From positions 866,501 through 930,500 of the forward strand of contig NZ_CP012099.1 of NCBI RefSeq assembly GCF_001182785.1: DNA of 64,000 nucleotides, read 5' to 3'. The position numbers and the translations under genes are program-made. Numbering within the stretch: the first letter of the stretch is position 1; the number at the start of each line of letters is the position of its first letter. This document shows positions 27,364-35,729 of this stretch, one piece after another. The stretch is from Bacillus thuringiensis (lineage in GTDB: Bacteria; Bacillota; Bacilli; Bacillales; Bacillaceae_G). The notes under the pieces were generated by a model, which was given only the letters and a program-made list of their open reading frames with translations, searched no databases and was not told the origin of the DNA.

Positions 27364-28754
27364 TCAATTTCAAAATCAACAATGATATAAGCGAGTATAA
27401 CAACGAAGAAAATACTAACGGCTGGCGCTGTTAATACGTGGCCAGACATAAAGCCAATGCCAAGTGATAGAATGAGTGTGCTCGCTAATAGCATATACTT
27501 TACGGTCATGGTTTTCTTAAAGTTTGTGATCATGCGGATGAATAATTTAATACCGAAGTATAGAAGTGGTATTAAGTAAATAAGGAAACCGACAATTCCA
27601 AAGGCGAAAAATAGGTCATGGAAGTCCATTTCAATTAATTTAATTTTATCTGTGTAGTTACCAGCGTAACCCATTCCGAATAGTTTTTGTGAAAGCGGTG
27701 CGTCTTTATAGTATTGTTTGTATGTTTTTAAGAATTTGTCGCGATCGCTGTAAATCAAACTTTTCACTTCAGAATCTGTAAGTTCACCTTTTGCATGTTT
27801 TTTTGCATCTTCTGGATCTTCTTTAATTACTTTTCCTTCTTTTCGATCTTTTTCTTCTTGTACTGATTTTTTATATTCGTATATTTGCATGTGAATGCCC
27901 ATATTTTTTGCGATAGGAGTATGCGGTGTAAGAACAATTAAACCTCCTAGTATAACTGCGGCAACAACGGTATTTACAATATGTGTGAATCCTTTTCCTT
28001 CTTTTTTACGATTTATCATATATTCAATGAATGAGAAGAAAAGTGCTACGCCTAATGTAATAACAATTGCGCCATATCCGACTTTCGTTCCGACCATAAT
28101 ACTTGCATACATCGCAAGTATTGTTGGAATCCAGTAATATATTTTCGAGAAAGAAGTTGTTTTATGAATCGAATATAAGACAATGATTGGGAACATAATG
28201 GCGAAAAGAGAACTTAAATCATTTCCAGCGAAGAACCAACCTCTTGAACCGATTTTTGAGTGAGGATAGCTTGGGAAATCCGTTCCAGTTTGCATTGCGA
28301 CAATCATAGTGATACTTAAAATTAAAGTTGCATATAAGAAATATGTAATGATTTTATGAAATACATACTCTTTATTTTTTAGCTCTTTAAAGGCGATAAT
28401 ATATCCAAACAGTAGCACAATTGGATATACGCTCTTTAAAATGAATTTAACTTCTTCTCCAAATGAAACTGGCGATTTAACCATCATATTATTTACAAGA
28501 CCGATTGCGAGTGCGATTCCGAGTAAACATAAATAGAGGATGTACTTTTTCGCATCTTGTTGTTTGTGATGAAGAAGTAGGTATCCTAATGCAAGAAGCA
28601 TAAAGGCGAAACGGACTACAACTCCAACTGTTGCGCTCATGTGTAATATATAGATTGAAAAAGATGTTAATAAATCTAAAATTGGTTGAAACACAATGAA
28701 TAGCAATAGGAAATGTGGGAAGTAGTTATCCGTTTGTTTCAACTTAGTAACCAT
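27360..28754 (-). CDS. O-antigen ligase/polymerase-like membrane protein
   Basis: A 464-residue protein with about 10-12 membrane helices and a large charged extracytoplasmic loop (about 285-355, rich in Lys/Asp/Glu). This layout is typical of the Wzy/WaaL O-antigen ligase family, and the loop is followed by a GMGYAGNY and MDFHDLFFAFGIVG segment that matches the family's conserved His/Gly region. It probably polymerises or ligates a surface polysaccharide, plausibly the csaAB-related wall polymer. ATG start after TGGAGGAAC. It is the only minus-strand gene here and is bracketed by two bcr1-like repeats; its TAA stop is inside the TTTAT of one. Confidence 0.82.
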   Translation of the reverse strand: MVTKLKQTDNYFPHFLLLFIVFQPILDLLTSFSIYILHMSATVGVVVRFAFMLLALGYLLLHHKQQDAKKYILYLCLLGIALAIGLVNNMMVKSPVSFGEEVKFILKSVYPIVLLFGYIIAFKELKNKEYVFHKIITYFLYATLILSITMIVAMQTGTDFPSYPHSKIGSRGWFFAGNDLSSLFAIMFPIIVLYSIHKTTSFSKIYYWIPTILAMYASIMVGTKVGYGAIVITLGVALFFSFIEYMINRKKEGKGFTHIVNTVVAAVILGGLIVLTPHTPIAKNMGIHMQIYEYKKSVQEEKDRKEGKVIKEDPEDAKKHAKGELTDSEVKSLIYSDRDKFLKTYKQYYKDAPLSQKLFGMGYAGNYTDKIKLIEMDFHDLFFAFGIVGFLIYLIPLLYFGIKLFIRMITNFKKTMTVKYMLLASTLILSLGIGFMSGHVLTAPAVSIFFVVILAYIIVDFEIE

Positions 28755-28851
28755 ATGTTCCTCCAGTTCTTCATTCCTTTATTACAACACCCAAAAGATG
28801 GGTATAAAGCCTTTTTTACATAGTAAGGCGAATGAATTTCAATATTTGTTT

Positions 28852-29010
28852 TTTATCCCGCATTAACGGGCAGTAAGACCCCGCCTCAAAATACAATACA
28901 GCGGAAGCAAAGAAGTTAGGTGGGGATCAACTGCCCGTAAAAGCCCGATTGGTGAGGACTAATAATCAGTGGGGGATGAACACCCCCCACTGATTAAAGT
29001 CTCACTTTAT
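28852..29010 (+). repeat. bcr1-like element, full length (159 bp)
   Basis: The most complete copy in the window, bounded by TTTAT at 28852-28856 and 29006-29010. It has several internal complementary blocks (CCCGC..GCGGA, CACCT-like/AGGTGGGG, CTGCCCG/CGGGCAG, CCCCCCACTGATTA/AATCAGTGGGGG) that would fold into a structured RNA or cruciform. bcr1 is a short, B. cereus group-specific, non-coding repeat with mobile-element traits; identification is by recalled sequence features. Confidence 0.82.
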
Positions 29011-29232
29011 CAAACTTAAGAATACACCATTTCATTGTAATGGTAAATAGATGAAAAGCATGGATAAACCGACTTTAATTTCTATATTTTTCAACGGAAT
29101 TGTATGTTTTATACGGTATATGTACAAATTGCGAGATTATTAGACAGAAAATTAAGAAAAAAGAAGGATTTTTTAATGCTTTTCTATAATTATATAAGTA
29201 TAATCTTTATGGAGAAAAGAGGGGTATATATA

Positions 29233-30021
29233 ATGGAAATAACAAGTAAAACAGAATCTGTCGTTGTGAAATATGAAGGTAACGTTGCAACGGTTATGGT
29301 CAATCGCCCAGAGGTGTTAAATGCGTTAGATGAGCCGACATTAAAAGAGTTATTACAAAAGTTGAAAGAAGTAGCGGAAAGTTCTGCGCATATCGTTGTG
29401 TTATGCGGGAACGGCCGTGGTTTTTCTGCGGGTGGGGATATTAAATCGATGCTTTCAAGTAATGATGAAAGTAAGTTTGATGGCATTATGAATACCATTT
29501 CTGAAGTTGTCGTGACATTATATACGATGCCGAAGCTTGTTATTAGTGCAATTCATGGACCAACTGCAGGTCTTGGATTAAGTATTGCGTTAACAGCTGA
29601 TTATGTAATGGCGGATATATCATCTGTTATTGCAATGAACTTTATTGGAATCGCTTTAATTCCAGATGGAGGCGGTCATTTCTTCCTTCAAAAGCGCGTC
29701 GGTGAAAATATGACGAAGCAAATTATTTGGGAAGGCAAGAAATTATCGGTGAGTGAAGCGCTTGATATCGGCTTAATTGATGAAGTAATCGGCGAAGATT
29801 TCCAAACGGCTGTGAAGCAAAAAATTAGTGAATGGTCACAAAAACCGATTAAAGCAATGATTCAAACGAAGCAAATTTTATGTGAAGTAAATCGCTCTAA
29901 TTTAGAGCAAACATTGCAATTAGAAAAGCGTGGTCAATATGCAATGAGACAAACAGCGGATCATAAAGAAGGAATTGCTGCGTTTTTAGAGAAACGTTTA
30001 CCAGCATTTAAAGGGGAATAA
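29233..30021 (+). CDS. Enoyl-CoA hydratase/isomerase family protein
   Basis: A 262-residue crotonase-fold enzyme. The oxyanion-hole motifs GRGFSAGGDIKSM and HGPTAGLGLSIALTADYVMA are present. IALIPDGGGHFFLQKRVG lies where many hydratases carry the second catalytic acid, here Asp, so the exact reaction (hydration, isomerisation or other) is open. I start it at the ATG at 29233 after AGAGGGG; the longer frame from 29104 is unconserved. It resembles B. subtilis YhaR, which is also encoded near hemZ. The stop codon coincides with the ATAAA end of an inverted bcr1-like remnant. Confidence 0.85.
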   Translation: MEITSKTESVVVKYEGNVATVMVNRPEVLNALDEPTLKELLQKLKEVAESSAHIVVLCGNGRGFSAGGDIKSMLSSNDESKFDGIMNTISEVVVTLYTMPKLVISAIHGPTAGLGLSIALTADYVMADISSVIAMNFIGIALIPDGGGHFFLQKRVGENMTKQIIWEGKKLSVSEALDIGLIDEVIGEDFQTAVKQKISEWSQKPIKAMIQTKQILCEVNRSNLEQTLQLEKRGQYAMRQTADHKEGIAAFLEKRLPAFKGE

Positions 30022-30068
30022 AGTTTGTCCATTACTCACTGATTATTAGCTCGTTAATTCGGGATAAA
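30018..30068 (-). repeat. bcr1-like deletion derivative in reverse orientation (51 bp)
   Basis: Read on the minus strand it starts TTTATCCCGAATTAACGAGC, jumps to TAATAATCAGTG and ends ACTTTAT, matching the two ends of the 28852-29010 copy with the centre lost. ATAAA words at 30018-30022 and 30064-30068 flank it. It is the only copy in this orientation. Confidence 0.68.
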
Positions 30069-30074
30069 GGGGAG

Positions 30075-30119
30075 AAAGTGCTAACACATTTTAGTATAAT
30101 TGTGTTAGCACTTTTTTTT
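30075..30119 (+). terminator. Terminator after the enoyl-CoA hydratase gene
   Basis: Perfect 14-bp arms (30075-30088 and 30101-30114) with a 12-base loop run into eight T residues, and the ribosome site of the next gene follows directly. Confidence 0.85.
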
Positions 30120-30130
30120 AGGAGTAATAC

Positions 30131-30448
30131 ATGAAGAAAATGATCGGTATTATGACTATTATTTTGCTTACATATTATGCTTTGCATAGTACACCATCTT
30201 TGGCAGTTCGGACTGCGTTATTTTTTGAGGGACATCCAAGTGTTGCGTTTTCTGGCGGGGTGACGAAAGAAAAAGACGTGAAAAAAGAAGCGATTCCAGA
30301 TGAGCACCAAACCTTATACGGTAATGAAGAAGACTCGGAGCACTACTTCTTTCCGCATGTAAGAGCACATGGATCAGGAATTGATATGATTAGTGCATGT
30401 GTGAAGAAGGAATGGTTTTTCTATAAAGCAGAGCTCGGGTGTTATTAA
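30131..30448 (+). CDS. Small exported protein of unknown function (105 aa)
   Basis: An N-terminal signal-like segment (MKKMIGIMTIILLTYYALHS) precedes a hydrophilic domain with two Cys residues (ISACVKKEW and the C-terminal ELGCY), which could form a disulfide outside the cell. No family is recognised. The start is supported by AGGAGT nine bases upstream; that site begins right after the T-tract of the preceding terminator. The gene lies 14 bases before a MazG-like gene and may be co-transcribed with it. Confidence 0.65.
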   Translation: MKKMIGIMTIILLTYYALHSTPSLAVRTALFFEGHPSVAFSGGVTKEKDVKKEAIPDEHQTLYGNEEDSEHYFFPHVRAHGSGIDMISACVKKEWFFYKAELGCY

Positions 30449-30462
30449 ATATAGGAGGATGA

Positions 30463-30792
30463 ATGATGTCAGCATATAACAAGTTAGTAAGAGATCGTGT
30501 TCCAGAGAAGATTTTAATGTCTGGAAAAACGTATACAGCACAAAAATTAACAGGTCAAGCATACATACAGGCTTTAGCGAAAATTGGAACGGAAGAAATT
30601 CGTGAATTTGCTTCTATGAAAGAACGCGAACATGCGCTAGATTCTCTTGCGGATGCACTAGAAGTAATCATTTCATTAGCACGTGCGGAAGGTGCATCGA
30701 TTGAAGATGTGGAACGCCTTCGTAAGAAAAAAGAAGTAGAGCGCGGTGGATTTGAAAGAGGGATTTATTTATTAGATGTTTCAGAAGAATAG
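30463..30792 (+). CDS. MazG/HisE-like nucleotide pyrophosphohydrolase
   Basis: A 109-residue helical protein of the all-alpha NTP-pyrophosphohydrolase superfamily. The N-terminal KLVRDRVPEKI signature and the acidic metal-binding pattern (EEIREFASM, then DSLADALEVI) are visible. Such enzymes hydrolyse nucleoside triphosphates or phosphoribosyl-ATP; as histidine genes are absent, a housekeeping role on damaged nucleotides is more likely than HisE function. The start may be either of the two adjacent ATG codons at 30463/30466, after AGGAGGATG. A strong terminator follows. Confidence 0.82.
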   Translation: MMSAYNKLVRDRVPEKILMSGKTYTAQKLTGQAYIQALAKIGTEEIREFASMKEREHALDSLADALEVIISLARAEGASIEDVERLRKKKEVERGGFERGIYLLDVSEE

Positions 30793-30801
30793 TTTTATAG
30801 G

Positions 30802-30838
30802 AAAAGCATAGCGTTAATGATTAACGCTATGCTTTTTT
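30802..30838. terminator. Terminator between convergent genes
   Basis: A 16-bp perfect stem (30802-30817, 30821-30836) with a 3-base loop and flanking A and T tracts. It closes the MazG-like gene and contains the last codons and stop of the small minus-strand gene. Confidence 0.9.
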
Positions 30839-30993
30839 GTTGCAATGAAGCTAATAATGAAGAAGATAGCTGTTAATATCCAGCCAATTGTAATAGAAGT
30901 AGTAGTATGAATGGCATAAGAGATTTGTAAACAAAATAATGATGCTAAAAACCAAATGAGTGCAATGTGTATATATTTCTTTGATATATTCAT
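30814..30993 (-). CDS. Small membrane protein (59 aa)
   Basis: A short frame starting at an ATG seven bases after AAAGGAGTCC encodes a protein with two clear hydrophobic helices (about 9-27 and 36-51) separated by a short polar turn, and a Lys/His tail. Function is unknown. Its final codons and TAA stop lie inside the 16-bp terminator hairpin shared with the convergent MazG-like gene. The strong ribosome site and hydrophobic pattern support a real gene. Confidence 0.68.
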   Translation of the reverse strand: MNISKKYIHIALIWFLASLFCLQISYAIHTTTSITIGWILTAIFFIISFIATKKHSVNH

Positions 30994-31119
30994 ATTTCAG
31001 GACTCCTTTTGTATACTAAAAAGAATTTTACTACAATTTAGAAAATTAAGCCATATAAGTAGAGGTTTTCTGGCGGATTTTGTATACTGAATAGTAGAGA
31101 AAATGAGGAGGAAACGACA

Positions 31120-32169
31120 ATGGCACATCATACGAAAGAAACGATGGAACTGATTAAGGAGCTTGTCTCTATTCCGAGTCCGTCTGGAAATACAGCGAAA
31201 ATTATTAATTTCATTGAAAACTATGTCAGTGAGTGGAACGTAGAAACGAAACGTAATAATAAGGGTGCTCTTATTTTAACAGTAAAAGGGAAGAATGATG
31301 CGCAGCACCGCTTATTAACGGCACATGTTGATACGTTAGGTGCGATGGTGAAAGAAATTAAGCCTGATGGTCGCCTGAGTCTTTCTATGATTGGTGGATT
31401 TCGTTGGAACTCTGTAGAAGGAGAATATTGCGAAATTGAAACATCAAGTGGCAAGACGTATACAGGAACGATTTTAATGCATCAAACATCTGTACATGTA
31501 TACAAAGATGCAGGTGAAGCAAAACGAGATGAGAAAAATATTGAAGTTCGTATTGATGAGCGCGTATTTTCAGCTGATGAAGTACGCGAATTAGGAATTG
31601 AAGTAGGAGACTTCGTGTCATTTGATCCGCGCGTTCAAATTACAGAGAGTGGATACATAAAATCACGTCATTTAGATGACAAAGTAAGTGTTGCGATTTT
31701 ATTAAAATTAATTAAAAGATTACAAGATGAAAACGTAACATTACCATATACGACGCATTTCTTAATTTCTAATAATGAAGAGATTGGATACGGTGGTAAT
31801 TCTAATATTCCAGACGAAACTGTTGAATATTTAGCGGTTGATATGGGAGCGTTAGGTGATGGACAAGCATCTGATGAATATACAGTATCTATTTGTGCAA
31901 AAGACTCTAGCGGCCCGTATCATTACGCTTTACGTAAACATTTAGTAGAGCTTGCGAAAACGAATCATATTGAATATAAAGTAGATATTTATCCGTACTA
32001 CGGATCTGATGCATCAGCTGCGATTCGCGCGGGATTTGATGTGAAACATGCGTTAATTGGAGCGGGTATTGATTCTTCTCACGCATTTGAACGTACACAT
32101 GAAAGTTCTATTGCGCATACAGAAGCATTAGTGTATGCATATGTAATGTCTAATTTAATTGAAGAATAA
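31120..32169 (+). CDS. M42-family metallopeptidase (glutamyl aminopeptidase/YhfE-like)
   Basis: A 349-residue cytoplasmic dinuclear-metal aminopeptidase. Metal-binding and catalytic motifs occur in family order: TAHVDTLGAM (His ligand, general Asp), SRHLDDKVSV (bridging Asp), ISNNEEIGYGG (catalytic and ligand Glu), VDMGALG (Asp ligand) and DSSHAFERTHESS (His ligand). It probably trims N-terminal residues from peptides. ATG start nine bases after GAGGAGG. It is monocistronic, with two terminators in series downstream. Confidence 0.92.
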   Translation: MAHHTKETMELIKELVSIPSPSGNTAKIINFIENYVSEWNVETKRNNKGALILTVKGKNDAQHRLLTAHVDTLGAMVKEIKPDGRLSLSMIGGFRWNSVEGEYCEIETSSGKTYTGTILMHQTSVHVYKDAGEAKRDEKNIEVRIDERVFSADEVRELGIEVGDFVSFDPRVQITESGYIKSRHLDDKVSVAILLKLIKRLQDENVTLPYTTHFLISNNEEIGYGGNSNIPDETVEYLAVDMGALGDGQASDEYTVSICAKDSSGPYHYALRKHLVELAKTNHIEYKVDIYPYYGSDASAAIRAGFDVKHALIGAGIDSSHAFERTHESSIAHTEALVYAYVMSNLIEE

Positions 32170-32186
32170 TTTCATAGATAATAGAG

Positions 32187-32222
32187 AGCTGATTAAAAAT
32201 ATTATTTTTAATCAGCTTTTTA
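32187..32222 (+). terminator. First terminator after the M42 peptidase
   Basis: AGCTGATTAAAAATA pairs with TATTTTTAATCAGCT and is followed by TTTTATTT. Confidence 0.8.
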
Positions 32223-32232
32223 TTTGGCGAAG

Positions 32233-32263
32233 CGATTAGGAGACATGTCCTAATCGTTTTTTT
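32233..32263 (+). terminator. Second terminator after the M42 peptidase
   Basis: CGATTAGGA (32233-32241) pairs with TCCTAATCG (32248-32256) and runs into seven T residues that are also the 5' TTTAT of a bcr1-like remnant. Confidence 0.82.
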
Positions 32264-32301
32264 ATCCCGCTATTTGTAGGCTGATTAAAGTTTTATTTTA
32301 T
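32261..32301 (+). repeat. Minimal bcr1-like remnant (41 bp)
   Basis: TTTATCCCGCTATTTG is joined directly to CTGATTAAAGTTTTATTTTAT, so only the two ends of the element remain. It starts in the T-tract of a terminator. Confidence 0.7.
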
Positions 32302-32476
32302 ATACATTCATTATAAGTTATATATATGCGATTTTTGTTATGCGGCCGGAAACGTATTTACTATAGATATATAATGTTATACACTATGAAAGGAATTAAT
32401 TAATAGTTAATATTTTTTAGTTAGCTTGATTAAAAAAATGTATGAATATGAAGTTTTGAGAGGAGATTTATTTTTC

Positions 32477-34084
32477 ATGAAGTACAAAGCAATAGCCGCA
32501 GGTTTATTAGCAGCAAATTTATTAGCACATCCAATTAATAGTTTAGCAGAAACGAAGAAATTTCCTGATGTTTCAGATAGTGCGTGGTCGAAAGACGCAA
32601 TTTATTATTTAGTAGAGAGAAATGTAATTAACGGTATGCCAGATGGTAACTTTATGCCATACGGAAATTTAACACGTGCCCAGGCAGCAAAGATTATCGC
32701 AACAGCAATTGGTGCTAAAGTAGATCCTAATGCAAAGCCGTCTTATAATGATGCAAAAAATAGTTGGGCAGCATCATTTATTGCAGCCATGGAAAAAGAG
32801 AATATTATTAAAGGGCGAGAACCAGGAGTATTTGATCCTGAAGGAAAAGTAACTCGTGCTGAAATGGCAGCTATGCTTGTAAGAGCATATAATCTGAAGA
32901 GCAAAGTAACAGGACCAGTGCCTACAAAATTCGCTGATTTAGAGAATCATTGGGGTAAAGAAGAAGTTAATATTTTAGTAGAATTAAAACTTTCTTTAGG
33001 TACAGAGAATGGCTGGAAACCGAATGATTCTATTACGCGTGAACAAGCAGCTCAGCTTACTGCGCAAACAGATAAATTTAGCAAAAATAGTGATCGTCCA
33101 GTAGAAACAAAGAAAATGTACATAGATAGAAAATTCATTACATATCACGCACCATCATTAAGTTCTGGAATTAGTGCAAATCAGCATAATCCACAAATGG
33201 TTGAAATTAAAGAAGAACGAGATGGATGGATTAAAATTGCAACAAGTAACGGTGATAAATGGACACCTTTAGTAGAGAAAACAGAGGTTATTAATGAAGG
33301 ATTCACTACTTATGCAGAAGCTTCTTCTTCTTCAAAAGTAATGGGAACACATAACGCACAGCAAGTAACTGTTATTGAAGAGAACGGCAGCTGGATTCGT
33401 ATCCGCATGGGTGCTGGTTTCCAATGGGTTAATAAAAATCAATTAAATCCAGTGAAGCAAGGTAACTTCTTAGAAGGAAAAGCGATTATCATTGATCCAG
33501 GTCATGGTGGAGTTGATTCAGGTAATCCAGGTTATTATGAGAAAGAAAGTGAAACTGTATTAGATGTATCATTGCGATTACAGAAAATATTTGAGAAAAA
33601 GACACCATTTACCGTGTTATTCACTCGTACAGATGATACACGTCCAGGAACAAGTGGTCCTGATTCTTTAAAGAAACGTGTAGAATTTGCTCAAAAAAAT
33701 AATGGGGATATTTTTGTAAGTATTCATGGTAATGGCACGGAAGAGAAAAATGGACAAGGTACAGAAACGTTCTACTATGAATCAGCGACAGCAAGAGGAA
33801 CAAATCCTAACGTATCAGAAAGTCGTTTACTAGCAGAAAAAATTCAAGAGCGTCTTGTAGATGCACTGGGAACAAAAGATCGTGGTGTGAAAAAAGGCGA
33901 TTTATACGTAATTAGAGAAAATACAATGCCAGCTGTATTAGCAGAATTAGCATTTGTAGATAATAAAAGTGATGCAGATAAAATAGCTACACCAGCGCAA
34001 AGACAAAATGCAGCGGAAGCTATTTATCAAGGCATTTTAGATTACTATGAAGAAATGGGTAACAACGTGTCTTCTTTCCGTTAA
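32477..34084 (+). CDS. SLH-domain N-acetylmuramoyl-L-alanine amidase (Amidase_3 type)
   Basis: A 535-residue secreted autolysin. A signal peptide (to about NSLAE) is followed by three SLH repeats (about 28-205) and two SH3-like segments (about 225-345). A C-terminal Amidase_3 domain (about 350-530) shows zinc ligands in IIDPGHGGVDSG, YEKESETVLD and VSIHGNG, and the catalytic Glu in VLAELAFVDNK. It is of a different fold from the SLH amidase at 14689, so the locus encodes two unrelated amidases. The ATG at 32477 after AGGAGATTT is preferred over 32426. It should be held on the wall by CsaB-modified polymer. Confidence 0.93.
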   Translation: MKYKAIAAGLLAANLLAHPINSLAETKKFPDVSDSAWSKDAIYYLVERNVINGMPDGNFMPYGNLTRAQAAKIIATAIGAKVDPNAKPSYNDAKNSWAASFIAAMEKENIIKGREPGVFDPEGKVTRAEMAAMLVRAYNLKSKVTGPVPTKFADLENHWGKEEVNILVELKLSLGTENGWKPNDSITREQAAQLTAQTDKFSKNSDRPVETKKMYIDRKFITYHAPSLSSGISANQHNPQMVEIKEERDGWIKIATSNGDKWTPLVEKTEVINEGFTTYAEASSSSKVMGTHNAQQVTVIEENGSWIRIRMGAGFQWVNKNQLNPVKQGNFLEGKAIIIDPGHGGVDSGNPGYYEKESETVLDVSLRLQKIFEKKTPFTVLFTRTDDTRPGTSGPDSLKKRVEFAQKNNGDIFVSIHGNGTEEKNGQGTETFYYESATARGTNPNVSESRLLAEKIQERLVDALGTKDRGVKKGDLYVIRENTMPAVLAELAFVDNKSDADKIATPAQRQNAAEAIYQGILDYYEEMGNNVSSFR

Positions 34085-34092
34085 TAAATAAT

Positions 34093-34122
34093 AAGAGATT
34101 GCCATTGGCAGTCTCTTTTATT
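34093..34122 (+). terminator. Terminator after the SLH amidase
   Basis: AAGAGATTGCC pairs with GGCAGTCTCTT (one wobble) over a 3-base loop with a TTTATT tail. Confidence 0.8.
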
Positions 34123-34234
34123 TATTAACGTTTCTCTTTATTTCCGGCATATGATATCATTTAATTTTATATACAAAAAAGTATTTGAGTAATTGTAATC
34201 ATAACAATTTTAAACGATAAAGGATGATAATAGA

Positions 34235-35188
34235 TTGAGTAATCATAGTAAAACACCTGCCTGTATATATACGTATGCATTTCGTGAGGAGGAGCGTGCT
34301 TTATGTTACTTGGAAATGCGCTCGTTCTTTGGAATGGAGTCCCACGTTAATATTTTAAAAAGTGATGTCAAAATTGACCCGAGTAGAAGTGCATTTATTA
34401 AAGAGCGCGTTGAGGTTATGTATGAAGGGGACGACTTAGAAAGTATTTTAAAACAAGTGGAACAAATTGATTTGGCGGGAGCGTCGTTTAAAGTTATCTT
34501 CGTTAAAATCAATGACCTCGTTGGGGAGAATAAAATTGAATATGGAGAAAGACGTCTTATTGAACGCGACCTTGGCATGCATATTGAAGGAGAAGCGGAT
34601 GTTCGTAATCCAGAGCGTGTATTCGGGATTGTTCCTCTTGGAGGACGCTGGTACTTCGGGCACTATGTAGAAAGTGAGCCAGTTTGGTATCATCACATAA
34701 AAAAACCGCATAGTTATTCGACATCTCTTAGCACACGTGTTGCGAGATCAGTTGCAAATATCGCTGTACCAAATCCAGAGGGAGTACGAGCAATTGACCC
34801 GTGCTGCGGTATTGGAACAGTAGTAGTAGAAGCACTTTCTATGGGGATTAACATCGTTGGCAGAGATATAAATCCACTTGTAGTTCTTGGAACAAGAAAA
34901 AATATCGCACATTTCGGATTTGAAGGAACAGTAACAAAAGGACCAATCGAGGAAATTACTGAGAACTACGACGTTGCCATTATTGATATGCCATACGACT
35001 TATTTACGCATGCCACACCAGAAGACCAGCTCTCCATTCTTTCAAGTGCGCGCCGCATCGCTAAAAAGGTAGTCGTTGTCACGATGGAAACAATGGATGA
35101 CATGATCCATGAAGCAGGATTTGAAATTACAGATCGCTGTATTACAAGAAAAGGATCATTTACTAGACAAATTCTTGTTTGTGAATAA
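34235..35188 (+). CDS. TRM11/UPF0020-type RNA methyltransferase-like protein
   Basis: A 317-residue SAM-dependent methyltransferase. The C-terminal Rossmann domain (about 165-317) contains motif I AIDPCCGIGTVVVEAL, the acidic GRDINPLVV turn and motif IV IIDMPYDLF, which has the D/N-P-P-Y-like active site of N-methylating enzymes (here DMPY). The N-terminal half would be the RNA-binding part. It probably modifies tRNA or rRNA guanine or adenine; the target is unknown. TTG start nine bases after AAAGGATG. It is a single-gene unit with a terminator. Confidence 0.8.
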   Translation: MSNHSKTPACIYTYAFREEERALCYLEMRSFFGMESHVNILKSDVKIDPSRSAFIKERVEVMYEGDDLESILKQVEQIDLAGASFKVIFVKINDLVGENKIEYGERRLIERDLGMHIEGEADVRNPERVFGIVPLGGRWYFGHYVESEPVWYHHIKKPHSYSTSLSTRVARSVANIAVPNPEGVRAIDPCCGIGTVVVEALSMGINIVGRDINPLVVLGTRKNIAHFGFEGTVTKGPIEEITENYDVAIIDMPYDLFTHATPEDQLSILSSARRIAKKVVVVTMETMDDMIHEAGFEITDRCITRKGSFTRQILVCE

Positions 35189-35194
35189 GAAAGG

Positions 35195-35222
35195 AAGGTC
35201 ACCCGTTTGGGTGACCTTTTTA
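35195..35222 (+). terminator. Terminator after the methyltransferase gene
   Basis: A perfect 10-bp stem AAGGTCACCC/GGGTGACCTT with a GTTT loop and TTTTT tail. Confidence 0.9.
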
Positions 35223-35291
35223 GTGTAGTTTGATGTGTGATTGATTGGCAGTTTGCAGGTGGCGATAAGTTGATATTGTGATAGGAGTCTA

Positions 35292-35438
35292 TTACTGTTC
35301 TTTTAATTTTTCTTGTTGTGCGATGAGTAAATTGCGTAATATGTGTCCGCGGTAACTTTCTAGTTTTCGACCTTCATGATAGCGTACGCCTAATTTTTTT
35401 AGTTCAGCTACGTACCAGCCTTTTGTTCCGTAATACAT
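35292..35438 (-). CDS. YflJ-like small protein (DUF2639 family)
   Basis: A 48-residue basic protein read from an ATG after AAAGGAAGTGAT. The sequence begins MYYGTKGWYVAELKKLGVRY and continues with EGRKLESYRGHILRNL. This matches the small Bacillus YflJ/DUF2639 family in length and pattern (G-T/S-K-G-W-Y-V-x-E-L-K near the start, RKLESY in the middle). Function is unknown. It has no membrane segment and stands alone between the methyltransferase terminator and the racemase gene. Confidence 0.75.
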   Translation of the reverse strand: MYYGTKGWYVAELKKLGVRYHEGRKLESYRGHILRNLLIAQQEKLKEQ

Positions 35439-35729
35439 GAGATCACTTCCTTTTGCTTTTGAACAGTATATGTTGGGGGGAGAAGTAACTTTACATTGAA
35501 AATAATAATGGTAAAAGGAATCCTACATGTGTGTACGAGAGGAATTGCAAAGTTATCGAGGTGTTTTATAACGTAACATCCAAGCCGTGTATAAAAAAGT
35601 AGACAGTTGTATATGAATTTGTTGAAAAAAGAATACACATTACTGAGGGGATTTGAAAAAAGTAATGCTATACGATTTGGCATGATACTTGCGTTGGAAA
35701 TAGTATCAACGTATAGGGGAGAGATAGAA

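Noticed and set aside
35607..35729. Upstream extension of the proline racemase-family gene
   Set aside because: Residues before [18 protein letters not shown] are outside the family's usual start, and GGGGAGAG precedes the ATG at 35730.
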